Source of the DNA: Ipomoea triloba
Lineage: Eukaryota > Streptophyta > Magnoliopsida > Solanales > Convolvulaceae
NCBI RefSeq assembly: GCF_003576645.1
Contig: NC_044917.1
Coordinates: forward strand, 16,388,290-16,452,289
Direction: 5' to 3'
DNA: 64,000 nucleotides
Shown here: positions 45,297 through 58,469 of the stretch, one piece after another
Layout of the letters: each line of letters opens with the position of its first letter
How positions within the stretch are numbered: position 1 is the stretch's first letter
Program-made: the position numbers and the translations under genes
The notes under the pieces: model-generated
What the model was told of the DNA's origin: nothing
Seen by the model: the letters and a program-made list of their open reading frames with translations, nothing else
Database searches by the model: none

Positions 45297-45995
45297 GTCT
45301 ACTACGACGGTTATTTTTATACATACACGGCGGTTTTTGAAGCGCCGTGTAGGTGGCCGCCTTGGTAAATAATTACTTTCTACGGCGGTTTTAAAACCCG
45401 TCGTGTATGATGCCTATATACGGCGGTTAAAAAACCGCCGTATAATCATAAACATACACGCCGTATATAACAAATTAACGCATTATATATATAATTTATA
45501 AGGCGGTTCTGAATAATAACCGCCCTCTAAAGTGCACTTTATATGGCGGTTTCGAATAATAACCGTCGTCGTTAATAAATTTACACATTACATATATACT
45601 TTATAAGGTGGTTCTGAATAATAACCGCCGTCTACAATGTACTTTATAAGGCGGTTCCGAATAATAATCGTCGTATAAAATAAATACATATATACTTTAT
45701 AAGGCGGCTTTGAATAATGACCGCCATCTATAATTTACTTTATAAGGCGGTTCCAAATAATAACCGTCGTATAAAACAAATTTACGCATTCCATATATAT
45801 TTTATAAGGCGGTTTTGAATAATGACAGCCATCTAAAGTGTACTTTATACGGCGGTTTTGAGTAATAACCGCCGTCGTAAGTATTTATTAAAAATAAAAA
45901 TATATGTATATACGACGGTTCCAAGATAGAACCGTCGTATATACATGTATATTTACTTTTTAAAAATACTTTATACGACGGTTCCACGAGCAAAC
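45297..45995. repeat. CACTA left subterminal repeat array
   Basis: More than ten GGCGGTT / AACCGCC or ACGACGGTT / AACCGTCGT pairs. Many form imperfect palindromes such as GGCGGTTCTGAATAATAACC in a 45-110 bp rhythm with 'actttataa' spacers. In CACTA elements such arrays bind the element's own DNA-binding protein. Confidence 0.85.
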
Positions 45996-46092
45996 CGTCG
46001 TATAAATGTATTTTTAAATTTTTATTTTTTATAATTTCACAATTTTTAAATCTACAATATAAAATACAATAATATGCTATATATTAAACTAG

Positions 46093-46845
46093 TAGTTGCA
46101 CCCGTGCGATGCACGGACATTTAATATATGCTAAAGATTAAAAGTAGTTTAAAAAAAGAGTATAATAGTATAAATAATGAATGAAAAACGATTACAATTT
46201 CAATTGTATTAGAGATTATTGAAGACTTGTTTGTAAACGACATTTTTAGTTGTAATTAAAATGGTAAATTGTCCTCGTATATCAAAATTTGTAATCCCCT
46301 ACGACTATTTACTGTTGAGACTGCTACAGACATTTGACCATGATTAAAGATCGGCTTTCTCAAAAGCCAACCCACATGTGAAAGTGTTTGTCTTTGACTT
46401 TTATGTATTGCCATGGCATATGATAACATCAACGAAAATTGTTTTCTTTAAAACTTGATAGGAAATTTTGAATCAGAAAGTGTTAACGACAATCAAGGAA
46501 TTAAAAACATTGTTCCTGCATTGGTTCGACACATTATTTGAGCTTCGAAAACATGATCATCCAACCTTGTAAGATGATCAATATTTCTCAAAAGCATGAC
46601 ATGTGACCCAACTTTTATAGTCAAAGAATGATTCGGTACTCCAAAACAACGTAAAGAATTTAACAAACCTCCAGTTGCATCATATTTGCAAACTGAATAA
46701 CATGTGAAATATGTCCTACCCTCTGCATTATTCTTATCATTCATATAATCGTTGATGCTATCTACAACATCCAAATATAGATAATAATAACTTGTGAATT
46801 TAAAAAAAAATAGAAAATTAGTAAATACAAACATTAAAATTGTTT
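46093..46845 (-). pseudogene. Second, partial helicase C-terminus beside the Helitron 3' end
   Basis: Minus-strand frame from about 46790 reads VVDSINDYMNDKNNAEGRTY, VCKYDATGGLLNSLRC, PNHSLTIKVGSHVMLLRNID and IMCRTNAGTMFLIP. Sequence down to about 46260 continues as a decayed copy of the final helicase motifs. It parallels 46850-47480 of the main gene and lies immediately downstream. It is either an internal duplication or the tail of an older Helitron that the present one extended. Confidence 0.75.
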
Positions 46846-49800
46846 TACACATTACTGAAAACTTCTTTGTATACGACATTTTTAGTCGTATTTACAATAT
46901 TCTCCTTTTCGCTACAAATAAGAATTTTTAATCCTTGGGGATTACTAACTCTTGACAGTGCTACATACATTTGCCCATGATTAAAAACCGGTCTTTTCAA
47001 GAACAAACCAACGTTTGTTAGTGTTTGACCTTGGCTTTTATTAATTGTCATGGCATATGATAACATCAAAGGAAATTGCTTTCTTTGGAACTTAAATGGC
47101 AATCTTGGATCTGAAGGTGTTAACGACATTCTTGGTATTAAGACCTTTGTTCCAGCATGTGTTCCGCACAAAATTTTTGCTTCCAATACATGATCCGCCA
47201 ACCTTGTAAGAATAAGCCTTGTACCATTGCAAAGTCCTAATGAGTGATCAATATTTCTCAAGAGCATAACTGGTGATCCCACTTTTAGAGCTAGTGCATG
47301 ATTTGGGGCACTTGAACATCGCAAGCCATTCAAAAATTCCGGAGTGTGCAAATCGGACAACATATCTGCATTGGAATCAGACTTACATATAGAATCACAG
47401 CTCAAATATGTCCTACCTTCACCTCTATTTTGCTCATTCATATATTCATTGATTTGATCAACGACATCCAAAGTTGGAGCCAAAATAGCACTATTCTTGA
47501 GACAGGTAAGATCATGGTTGCCATTACGAAACCCAGGGAATGTTGTATCAACAATTGTACCAATAGGATCATCATTATGTTTTACTAAAAATTGATCCGG
47601 AATAGTAATGTCCCAATCACCTTCGCTTGAAATACCAATATCTCCATCCCCAATATTAGCAATCCACTTTGCAAATTCTTCAATCTCTTGTAGTTCAGTG
47701 TTTGATTGTAAGCCCCTAAGTCGTAGATTCTTGGTTAACCTAAAAACCTTACAGCTCCTCCAAAGATACGAAGAATTTATACTTGCCCCAACAATATCTT
47801 GTCTCATGCCCTTTGGTATTACAGGCAAAATTTGTCTAAAATCTCCACCAAAAACCACCATTTTACCTCCAAAGGTCATATCATAACTATTAGCATTTTT
47901 GAAACGCAACAAATCCCTCATTGTCCTATCAAGAGCTTCAAAGCAGAATTTATGCATCATTGGAGCTTCATCCCATATTATCAACTTAGTTTGCACAATC
48001 AACTCTGCCAAACTACTACCTTGGTTGATGTTGCAAGTTGAATCTTCGTTAATTGATATGGGTATGGAAAATCTTGAATGCGCAGTTCTTCCTCCTGGTA
48101 ACAACAGAGATGCAATTCCACTTGACGCTACATTGAGCACAATATCACCATTTGACCTTAATGCAGAAGAAAGTGCTCTCCACAAAAACGTTTTACCTGT
48201 TCCACCATATCCATATACAAAAAATAAACCTCCAGCATTCTTCTGTACATCAGAAATTACCTCATCATAGATTAACCGCTGTTCTTCTGTTAGTTGACTA
48301 ACTAAAACTTCATTTTCTTTCTTCAGAGCATCACGATCATATGATAATTCCTCCTGTACTAATCTGTTCGTTGTTAAACATATATTCTCAGGATCTGGAT
48401 ATGGCATTGATGGAAAATCTTTCAAATTTCTACCCATAGCGGTGAGCAGTTTCTCTATTTCTAAAAGTGCATAATTTTTTTTCTGTCTTTCATCCAAAAT
48501 CAAATCTGTTTAGTAAAATAATTAGATGTATTAGTTACCTAATAGAAAAATAAAATTGTAAGTATGTGTTAAAAAACATTAAATAATGAAAACAATTAAT
48601 ACCTGAATTTAGGGATTGTTGTCGAATATTATATTGCGCATCATCAGACAGATGATTCCACACAACTTCACAAACAACTTCTGGTTTTGCCATTGAGTTA
48701 GACATCAACAAAGTCACAAATAGCTTTCTCAAATTACTACCGGTGGCCCATTGACTTGCTTCTTCAATTGCTTGAATGTATTCTTTGTCATCATCCACTA
48801 AGCCTCTAGCGTAGCAGGCATCTCTAAAGGATTGGTATTCTTTACCATCAACTGTTAGAATATCAGAATACGAAGTCGGGCCACAAACTTTATTTAGGAG
48901 ACATCTTAAGTAAAAAACTTCCCCTGTGCCCGGTGGAACATAGAATACTCTACCAATTGCAAACCCTCTTTTCCTTGGTTGCCATTTTCTAATATCTTTC
49001 TTCCATACAAATTTAGTTGGCATCTCAGCATATGTCAAACTTCTAGCTTCCTCATAGGTTTTGTTAGCCTCAAACCATTCCAAGAACATGCTTTGTAACA
49101 CTGTGGGCCTGTTCACTATATTGTCAACTGGATCATCATCTGAAAACACAATTGTTTGTTGATTTGGCAAGTGGAAACTTAATCTCTCTACAGAGGGTGT
49201 TCTCAACTGTATATCAAAACTAAACAAACGCCAAGCTGCTTCACATGGAGATATGTACCTACAGTCATAGTACATATTGATTTCATCAATGACTTTCGGA
49301 CTATCTTGATCATTGTTGGTATTGTAAAATTCTGCTGTAACTCGATCATGGCCCTTATTAACGTATTTGAACAGGTACTTGATTGACCGTGATTGATTGC
49401 ACCACTCCACATTAATATGGGCCCTATACTTTAACAACAACTGCTTATTGTGTGGTACTACAAACCTATTATCGAGAGAAATCCCGTTTTTAAACACTTC
49501 ACGACCATTGTCCCGTCGTCTATAAATTGGATATCCATCCTCATCAAAACTTGAACAACTAACAAACTTTTTAGGAAAATGTTTAGTACATTTACCGTTA
49601 GCCATACAAGGAGAGGTCGTCCGGGCTTTACCGCAAGGACCATGCATCATGAATTCTTCAACTACATTGTAGTATTCCAAGTCAGTTTCTCTATCTGGTA
49701 TCTCAGCTGAAATAATGTTGTCCAATCTCAAAACCCCATTATCGGCATTTACTTTCTCTTGAAACAGAAGAATATGAGCATGCGGTAGACCTCTTTTTTG

Positions 49801-52330
49801 AAACTCTATGGTATATATCACTGTAATATTTAAGAAAGGGAAATTTTTAAAAAACAAATTAGAATATGTTAGAAAATATTAAAACTAAATTTACATTCTC
49901 AATAAGGTTAAAGTAAAAAATTACCTCCAGACACGGATCCAAACAATTTGTTTTTGTGGCAATCAGCAATAAGAGCGTCCAATTTAATTTTAAAAAGTCT
50001 ACAAATGATATCTGGACGATCTTCAGCCTTTAAACCACCATCTTTCAAAAATCGCTGCACCTCAGGCCATTTTGGGTTGCATGTGAATGTAATAAACAAA
50101 TCTGGATATCCAATCCATCGACAAATAGCCATTGCATCTTGGTAGTTTTGAATCATATACCTAGCGCCACCAGTAAAGCTGGAAGGTAAAATAATTCGTC
50201 TTCCTTGGGTATTTGGGTCAACTTCTCCACGGGTCAAAGCATCTATGAGATAATTATATGTTTCACACCTTAAACTCTTTTGGTGGCTCCTAATGTAAAT
50301 TAGTCTTGCTGATTCCACCATTGTGTAGCCATCCACAAGAAACTGTTGGAATAACCTCTTAGAATGCAACAAAGTTGAAACCTCAGTACTTCGTGAATGG
50401 ATACGGTATGCCAAATATTCTCTTTGTCTAATCCGTTGCCGTCCACCATCAGTCTTCGTTTTATGATCCGAAAATGGGATGTCTTCCCTAAAACCGTCTT
50501 CCCCATAAGGAAACAATAGCGGATATTGTAGAGGCATGTACGCAAGATTTAGTTGACTTATTCTTTGTAATTGCCCAGTCCTTGTTTCAACCAAGATGTC
50601 ACGCTCTCCAATACTGGTATCAAGATCCCCAACAATTAATGCAGCCACTTCTGAAACTTGAGGCAAGTTGTAAGTTCTTGCATCTTTAGCTCTCTTGCCA
50701 ATCAATTTAATCTTGACTTCAGCACATGGGTTCTTTTGTAACTCAGACCTTGCCATACGAGACGATTGAACTAAAACATTATGTTGATCCAACTCTTTTT
50801 GAATATCTTTTACTATTTCCACATGAATATCATTTTCGTCAGCAGTCGGTCTATAATAATAGAAATAAGAAAGAAGTTAATATAAACAATATATATTCTT
50901 TACTTGTATAAAGAAATATAAAGAAATGCAATAAAGTAGATATAAATACCTGACAGATTTGAGACGGTTTGTAAGCTCATTATTGGTATCATATATGTAT
51001 AATTGTGCAAAATGTGGTGATTTTCCTTCTACAGGCAGTAGACTACCCATGTAGTGAAAATTTTGTCCATTCATTCTGAAGATTGGTGGTCCACGACCTT
51101 TGTTCTTTGTCTTGTCGATTTTACCACCCATAGATGTGAAGCAAAACATATTGTTGTACGTCCTAATGTTTTGCAAGAATTGCTTTGTTTTCTCCCCTTG
51201 TCCAAAAAAACAATTCATATATACCTTTGGGTGGCAACTTTGATTTTGGCAAAGTAATCTTCCCACTATTGCAACACATGGAGTATTTAGGAATTCCTCT
51301 AGTGACAGTTTTGTTTAGTCTCTCTTCAAACCAAAACAATGCTCCACAATGTTGACATGAGTGGTCGGCATCTCCAAAATCAGAATATTGAACTACATAA
51401 TGAACAAATAATTAGTACAGAATTGTACTTTTGTCATATTAAGAATGATATGAAACACTTACCAGAAATCAATTGTTCTTGTATAGCTATTGTCTTGTTT
51501 GTAGATTCTTCTTCAAAAGATGTAAGCAAATCTCTAGACATGGTATTACATTCTGTGACATTATTAACACGTCTTTTGCACCTTTTATTTTCATGTGTTT
51601 GCATGGGACCTGCCATTTTTATATTTTGGATACAAAAAAAAAAGTCAAACACCAAAAATTAATGTGTTGGTAAAATGTAATTGAATTGTAAAAAAAAAAA
51701 AAAAGAAATACAAAATTTACCAGTGGATAAATCCTTCAATGGTTGCCTGTTTTTTGTATGTTCCCTAACTATTGTGCCATCTACATTAGTGGAAACATAA
51801 TGAAAAGTTGGTAAAAATAAATTGTCAATCTTAATAAGAAATTAGCATTTAATTAAATTTCCAACAATACAAAAAAAGAATGTACCGTTTAAAACACAGC
51901 TAGTATTGGTGTTTAAGCCATTGGATAACCCTCCTAATAAAAATTCGTTGGATTTCTTTGATGTAGTGATTTGTGTGTTGTTATACCTACTCATATGTAT
52001 ACTATAACCAGTTTGATGCACTGCAAAAAAAAAAAAAAAAAAAAAAAAACCAAAATTAGTCTAATAAACTAAACATTAATTTTAACAACTAAATGGATAG
52101 TAATTATTAATGAGATGTTACTATAACGAATTTGTATACTAAAAATTTGAAAATATGTGGTAATACAGTTTGATAGTTATATTTACCTTCAGTAAGTGCA
52201 CTAATTGGTGTATTATTTGTAGAATAATTACCGACTCCATTGCTGTTTCTCAGGATAGCATTATTACCAATTGGTGAGATATCATTCCAAACATTTGATA
52301 AGAGGGTATTTTCATCATTTTCTGCAATTA
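46845..52330 (-). CDS. Helitron RepHel: HUH replication initiator plus PIF1-like helicase
   Basis: Drives rolling-circle transposition by nicking and unwinding element ends. Exons (minus, GT-AG): 51609-51463, 51392-50950, 50850-49925, 49820-48603, 48505-46845; smaller exons upstream reach about 52.32 kb and the start is unresolved. Visible: N-terminal CQHCGALFW finger, PDLFITFTCNPKWPEV, the HUH motif in FQKRGLPHAHILLF, and the two-Tyr motif in SIKYLFKYVNKGHD. Helicase motifs: GYGGTGKTFLW (Walker A), IIWDEAPM (Walker B), FGGDFRQILPV, TINKSQGQTL and YVALSRV. All catalytic residues are present. One lesion is seen: an A7 run (51204-51210) where six would keep frame. Typical length of about 1400 residues or more. 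Confidence 0.88.
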
Positions 52331-54180
52331 ACGAACAACATGAATATAAAACAATATTCTTTATTTAAAAAGAATGCACAATATTCTTTTTTTTTAAAGG
52401 AACAAAAATAAAATAATAACATTTTTATAAAAATAAAGGTATACGTAATAAATATAAACTATCATTTATATGATATATGTTAACATAATATGGAACACAA
52501 CAAATTTGTAATTAGGAATTTATATTCAGATTAAAAGCAAGTATATGATATAACAACAAAAATAAAATATAAAAGATAATATGATGCAAATTCATCATAT
52601 ACCTATAACTAAATTCAGGCCCACATAAAAAATAATATAGTGCACAAATGTAGGCCCAAGATTACATACATTCAGCAGCCCATGACCCGACCCATCTTTG
52701 GCCATATGAAAGAAATCTCAGCCTCTTCTCCACCTAAATTGGTTGTTCTTCTACGCTGGTAACATTCAGCGACAACTACCGCTCGATCTGTCCTAGAGAA
52801 TCCCTTCAATCCTACCCTCTGTTTTCAAATATGTAGTTATTCCTCTAAATCCACAGTCTTTGTCAACTCGATTTGCTTCTACTACTTCATAATTCATTCA
52901 TAGATTAGTTCTAAAAGTTGTGGAAGTTTTTGACCTTCAATTTCGACTACGGTCTTACGATTTCGCCGATCTCATTTTTTGCACCGTAAACCTAGAGTGA
53001 AAGGTTCTTGAGACACGGATTATAGGTCATGTACGGAACTATTCAAGCAGCAACAGGCAAATACTGTATAGCTAAGTCTACTTCCCTAAACCCTAATTCT
53101 TATTAGTTCATTGTGTTTGAAATTGAAGATTTTGAAATTAGTTAATGTATTTGTTATTAGATTTCGAAATTAGTTACTATATTTGTTATTAGTAAATGTT
53201 TTCGCTACACATAAATACGTTTTTACTAATTTTTTATTTTTTAAAATTCAGGAGGAAAAAGCTGATATATAGATATGTAGACAGTATTGAAGAGACAATT
53301 GTAGCATAGATGAATCGTTGAGGAGATAACTTAAGGCAAAAAAACGGTAAGCTACAATTTCATAGGTAGAAATTTGTGAATGTTGTTTGTTTACCTTTGT
53401 TGTAGCTTATTTGCTTCCTCTTCCTCCCTATAATTGTAGAACCCAGAATTTTCTTCATAGCTTAGTTTTTGAGCACACATGAATGAAGTGAGTTGTGACT
53501 GTAGTGTAGTCAGAAATGAAATGAGTTAAAATCTGGATGTTTATATTACAGCAGCATTAATGATTGGGCTAATATAAGCATGAGTGTAATTATTACCAAG
53601 ACTATTCAGTTTTTCATTGAAATGAACAATTACAACTACTCATGATGTTATGTAATAAACTTGTTCACTACTATTTTTTTTTTTACAGTTTATAGTAGTT
53701 TTACATGGATTTGAATCATTTTGTTTTCTATTATGTGAAAATCTGTGCAAATGATTAAAGGATAACCATGTGGCCTATGTTAATTTCATTGTGATTGGTA
53801 TATTTTAAATTTTGAGTACCCTATACCTATTTTGAAATAAGGATGATGGTATCCTTTTTTCCATGTAAATGAGTAACCTGTTAGAGTAATTTAATTTTTT
53901 TACAGTGATAGATTTGGAGATGTATCATCTGTATGTCAGACATTTGCTGGTAGATTTTGGCAAATGATGAACTAAATTGTGATGCCCTAAATAATTCTTA
54001 GAAATTGATTTGTAATTTGTATTTTGTACAGTGTATTGCAACAACATTCATTTTGGACTGAATTATTTAAAAAAATTTTTTTTTTTTTGTGAAACTTAAA
54101 AATTGACAATTTGAAACAGGTTTAGAAGTTCTCTATTTCTGAAGTCTATTTATTTTGTAGTCTCTGTATGGCTAAATTAA
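52331..54180. other. Helitron internal spacer
   Basis: Non-coding. 52640-52850 is GC-richer and C/T-rich and may be promoter or leader for RepHel. Further right is AT-rich with no domain. A poly-A run lies at 52023-52050 in the RepHel intron nearby. Confidence 0.4.
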
Positions 54181-54224
54181 ATGGACTGGCTACAAACCTT
54201 GTTATTTCTAATTGTCAATGTTTG

Positions 54225-55185
54225 CATAAGATCAAGTGTTGATACTTTGTAACTTGGCACCTCCAACATAAGATCAAGTGTTGATACTTTGTAACTTGGC
54301 ACCTCCAAAAGTTGATTTTTTTTTTTTACTTTGTAACTTGGCACCTCCAAAAGTTGATTTTTTTTTTTGTTATGTGATAGGTTGAAAGCTTATCTTGTAG
54401 ATAATTGAATAACTTGTATAAAAAGGTTTTACAGATTTGTTTATACATTGTAAATAAAATAGCAATACTTAGGAACTACTGTTTCTAATCCCAATGTTGC
54501 TTGACAGCTGCCTTTGCTTGTACTCCTTAGTAGAATTTGGCTTACACTTCTCCTTGCATATANCTTGTATAAAAAGGTTTTACAGATTTGTTTATACATT
54601 GTAAATAAAATAGCAATACTTAGGAACTACTGTTTCTAATCCCAATGTTGCTTGACAGCTGCCTTTGCTTGTACTCCTTAGTAGAATTTGGCTTACACTT
54701 CTCCTTGCATATACAGTTGAATAAAAAAAAAGGCTTACACTTCTCCTTGCATATACAGTTGAATAAAAAAAAACATAGGAACTAATAATAGATACTTAAG
54801 TGAAAACAAAAGACCTAACTTGTCAGAGTTCAAAGTGTTGATACTTTGTAACTTGGCACCTCCAAAAGTTGATTTTTTTTTTTGAGATAGCTTGAAAGCT
54901 TATCTGATATGTTATATATGATTACTTTGAGGTGTGTTATTGCATAACTGTGATTAGGGAGTTAAAACTTGTAGATTATCATTGCAATATTTTTTTTTTA
55001 CAAATTGTACAGAAATTGTATAAAAAGGTTTTACAAATTTGCTTATACATTCTAAATAAAATATCACTACTTAGGCACTACGTTGTTTTCCAAATGTTGC
55101 TTGTTAGCTGCCTTTGCTTGTACTCCTTAGTAGATGTAGGCTTACACTTCTCCCTGCATATAGAGTTTAATACAAAAAAAAAAAA
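54225..55185. repeat. Duplicated block around a single N in the Helitron
   Basis: About 150 bases starting 'cttgtataaaaaggtttt' at 54411 recur at 54564, directly after the lone N at 54563, nearly identical; a diverged third copy lies at about 55015-55170. The phrase 'ttgatactttgtaacttggc' occurs four times (54239, 54280, 54330 partial, 54838). The 54411/54564 pair may be an unmerged contig overlap rather than a real duplication. Confidence 0.75.
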
Positions 55186-55489
55186 AAAAAANAAAAAAAA
55201 AAAAAAAAAACACACACACATAGAAACTAAAAATAGATAATTAAGTGAAAAGAAAAGACTTAATTTAAAAAAGCAGTAACTTAGTGTTTCACCATTAAGA
55301 TGGTTACAAAAAGGATAAACAAAAGCAGTAACTTAGTGTTTCACCATTAAGATGGTGACAAAAAGGATAAACCATAGTCAGAAAATTAAAATAAGTAGCA
55401 CTGGCACTGACAATGTGCTATTCAATCACAAATTGTCCATAGGATGATTGGTTCAAAATAAGCTAGAACTTCTAGTCTTAAAAGGCAGA

Positions 55490-57719
55490 TTACAACTTCT
55501 CCTGTTTGATGCTAGCCAACTTGGACTTTTTCAATTTGTTTGATGAAGAATACTGGTCCATTAGGCATCTCTTGACAGTATCACAGTTTTCAGACTCAGT
55601 AAAGTTGTTCTTCATCTGCCTTGCATTACCTGGACTATTGACCTCATCCTCCCTTGAAGCTTCCTGTGAATTAAACATAGATCAAGCAAAGAATAAGTAG
55701 CATTAAAATAAAAGGAAGGTAGTAACAGAAAAATAGAATAGTTGTCTTGCTACCAAATCTGATTCTTCATCATCCTCATCCTCTTCAATCATCATAGACA
55801 TTAGGTCCTTTTCTGGCTGGTCATTAAAACTTGTACAATAGGTAGAAACTAATTCTTCATCCCTTAAAGACTCGCATAACATTGAAAGCTGAAGTTGGAC
55901 CTCTGCGTTTTTCCATTTTCAGTGATATTTTGAAAATCATTTGCATGCCAATAAGTGACTCTATTTCAGGTGGAATGGCACTCTCCTAAAGAAAACATTA
56001 CTTAGACTTAGTAACTTAGACATTAGGCTAGGAATACAATTTCAAAAGTAATGTACCTTCTGGAATTTTTCAAACAAAACAGCTGCTGGGATTCCCACTA
56101 TTTCGGCAACTTCCCTATCCCATAAAACGAAGGGAGCATTTCCAGTCCTGTCAAGAACCCTGACTACTACCTTGTACCTCACTGTACCTTCTTGAAATTG
56201 GTTGTTACATTTAGAACAAATCAGCCAATTTTTTTCTTCTTTCAGTTTTTTGTTACATCGTGGAGACATGCATGATATGTAATACCATTCACCAGAACCT
56301 TCAATCCCTAAAATTTCAGCTGGAACATAGTAATCACCATTCTAAAACATATGAAATGTAAGAATGAGTCAGTATGTTGTAGGTTGAAATTTATTTTGTT
56401 GGTGTAAAAGATAATGAAAAAGAAATAATGTACTTCACCTCTTTTTGATCTAACAAATCAGAAATAGTTGTAACCACCTTAGAACCACTTGTGAAATCAC
56501 CAATACCTTCTGATTGAGACAATACTGTTGCAGTACTTATACTGTGAACAGGACTTTGACCAGACACTAACCTGCACAAAGTAAATTTCAGTATATACAA
56601 AAAAGTGGGGAGCATTATTTGATTCCTTGGAATTAGAAACAGTATTCAAATGGTTAGGCTTTGTTTACTTACTTGGATTTGAACTCCAGAAATTCAGCAA
56701 AAGACTCATTGCAATGCAATTTTGTTGCATCATATGAACTGGTGATCCTCACTTCACCTAAAAGCAAAAATATAGTTTTTTAGATATTGAAATGTAAATA
56801 GCACAAAAGTGAATACTTACCATTCACAATTTTAGCACGACACAACTAGAGAACAACTATAAGTGGTTCTTTCAAATCAACATTGTAGAAAGGAATCATG
56901 GTAGCAACATGATCATCCCATACTGTGCATTTTAAAGTATTTTGCCTGTATAAAAGTTAATTAGGAATATAATAAAGGATTTAGAGAATGAATTGATAGA
57001 TTGGTTGATACTTACTCAGTGTCAGCAATAACGAAGTCCATGAGTCTAGATGATTTTCCAGCAATGATCTTATCAAGAGGAGCATATATCTCAACCACTC
57101 TGCCGATTACATCTTTAAAAATAGAGCATATATATATCACTAAAGACATAACAACAAAGAATAGTTCTGTAAATAGATAGGCAGAAGTATAATATTTCAG
57201 AATTCATAGTAGTTACCGAACAACTCCTTTTCATTGGCTTGAGCAGGATCTTTCAAAGATTGAAAACTCTTTAAGCGAAACATATGCTTAGGAAAACCTT
57301 TAGATTTTATCGGTTTCACCTCAGTTTTGTAGTTGAACTTTATAAGAAAGGGGTGTTCAGTAGTTTTATATGTTAAATAGTTAGTCACAACCAGAAAATT
57401 CTTAATTGAATACAACTTGCCCTCAGAGAATATATCTCTGTATTTCGCCACATCATTCTTAAGGATATTGGCATGAATATATGCTCCCTGGAATAGAATA
57501 CAAAATATTTAAGGGAAAAAATTGTGAAACAGATTTTGTAATCAGGGTGGTAAAAAAAAAATACTTTACCTCAACATCACGGAGCAACAATTCCATGCTC
57601 TTACTGGTTTGACCTCCTCTCAACTCAGGTATTTGATATGTTCTTACCAATCTAACTCTTATTGCTCTATTTCTGTGCATAGGACTAAGATCTTTCAGTG
57701 AAACATACTGAGAAGGCAT
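55490..57719 (-). pseudogene. Helitron RPA1-like (replication protein A large subunit) gene
   Basis: RPA-like proteins bind single-stranded DNA and commonly accompany plant Helitrons. Nine exons: 57719-57570, 57487-57217, 57112-57016, 56946-56821, 56758-56673, 56571-56439, 56341-56057, 55985-55754, 55663-55490. OB-fold A begins MPSQYVSLKDLSPMHRNRAI (DUF223-like). Exon 3 has VIGRVVEIYAPLDK, exon 4 has CTVWDDHVATMIPFYN. The C-terminal OB-fold (exon 7) has a CCCC zinc site: CMSPRC ... LICSKC. The tail is acidic, then Lys-rich. A TAG at 56846-56848 and a probable one-base shift near 55915 interrupt it. Same strand as RepHel and upstream of it. Confidence 0.85.
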
Positions 57720-58469
57720 CTTGTATTGCCTAACAAAGCCTTTTTAGATGTTTTCAGGACTTTAAGAAGTATGGAGTTGTGCAGATGGGTTGTAAAAGTA
57801 CTCAAGAGCAACCAAGGTTTATATAGAAGATAACTGTATCTTCATATGATCTTCATCAAGGTAATTCTTCTTGGAATTATGAAAGGTTGCAAAACGGTTC
57901 GGATTCCAATAGATATCACAGCAGCTGTTATGATGAGCTTAATTTAAAATATTTCATGTTTCTTACGAAAGGTTGCAACCTTTCCATGTATTAAGTATTG
58001 AAGAAAAAAATTGCCTACTTAAATTTGATCTGATTTATTTTGGACGGTTGCACATTTAATATGTACATGACGTTTGGTTTTCAATGTGATAATTACTGTC
58101 TGTATTCACACTACCGCCGATTAGTATATTCATTGGTAATGAACAAAATATTATCAAATTTGAAATCTATCATTTAATAATGGCTACCAAAACTCATAGA
58201 TATATGTTAAACAATGTGAAAATCATTGAATACAAACGGATTCCATGTAGTAATACAAAACGACGTAGTTTTGTGTTGGAGGGAAATTGGCTCCAAGAAG
58301 TTGTTGCTTTAATATAATGATAGATTGTATCAAATTAAAATGCTTACAATAATTCAATATTCAGAATAATACACTTAAACATATATAATAATAAGTATAA
58401 CGATTACAAAAACATATAATCGATCCTAACTATCAAATACAATATATTAATAACTAAATAACAATTCAC

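Larger units (their letters stand above)
46089..58324 (-). mobile_element. Helitron C, 12.2 kb, with both termini, RepHel and RPA genes
   Basis: On the minus strand it starts TCTATCATTATATTAAAGC at 58324 and ends with a hairpin (CCGTGCATCGCACGG) and CTAG at 46092-46089. The outer bases are A (5') and T (3'), the Helitron insertion rule. It holds an RPA1-like gene (57719-55490) followed by RepHel (about 52.3-46.8 kb), plus a duplicated helicase tail next to the 3' end. It lies inside the CACTA element and has its own small duplications at 54.2-55.2 kb. Confidence 0.85.

Noticed and set aside
46845..48503. Cellular PIF1 DNA helicase gene
   Set aside because: It is spliced to an HUH replication domain and lies between Helitron termini, so it is the Helitron's own.
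55490..57719. Host RPA70 gene
   Set aside because: It lies between Helitron termini, has the short DUF223-type layout of Helitron RPA genes and carries a stop.
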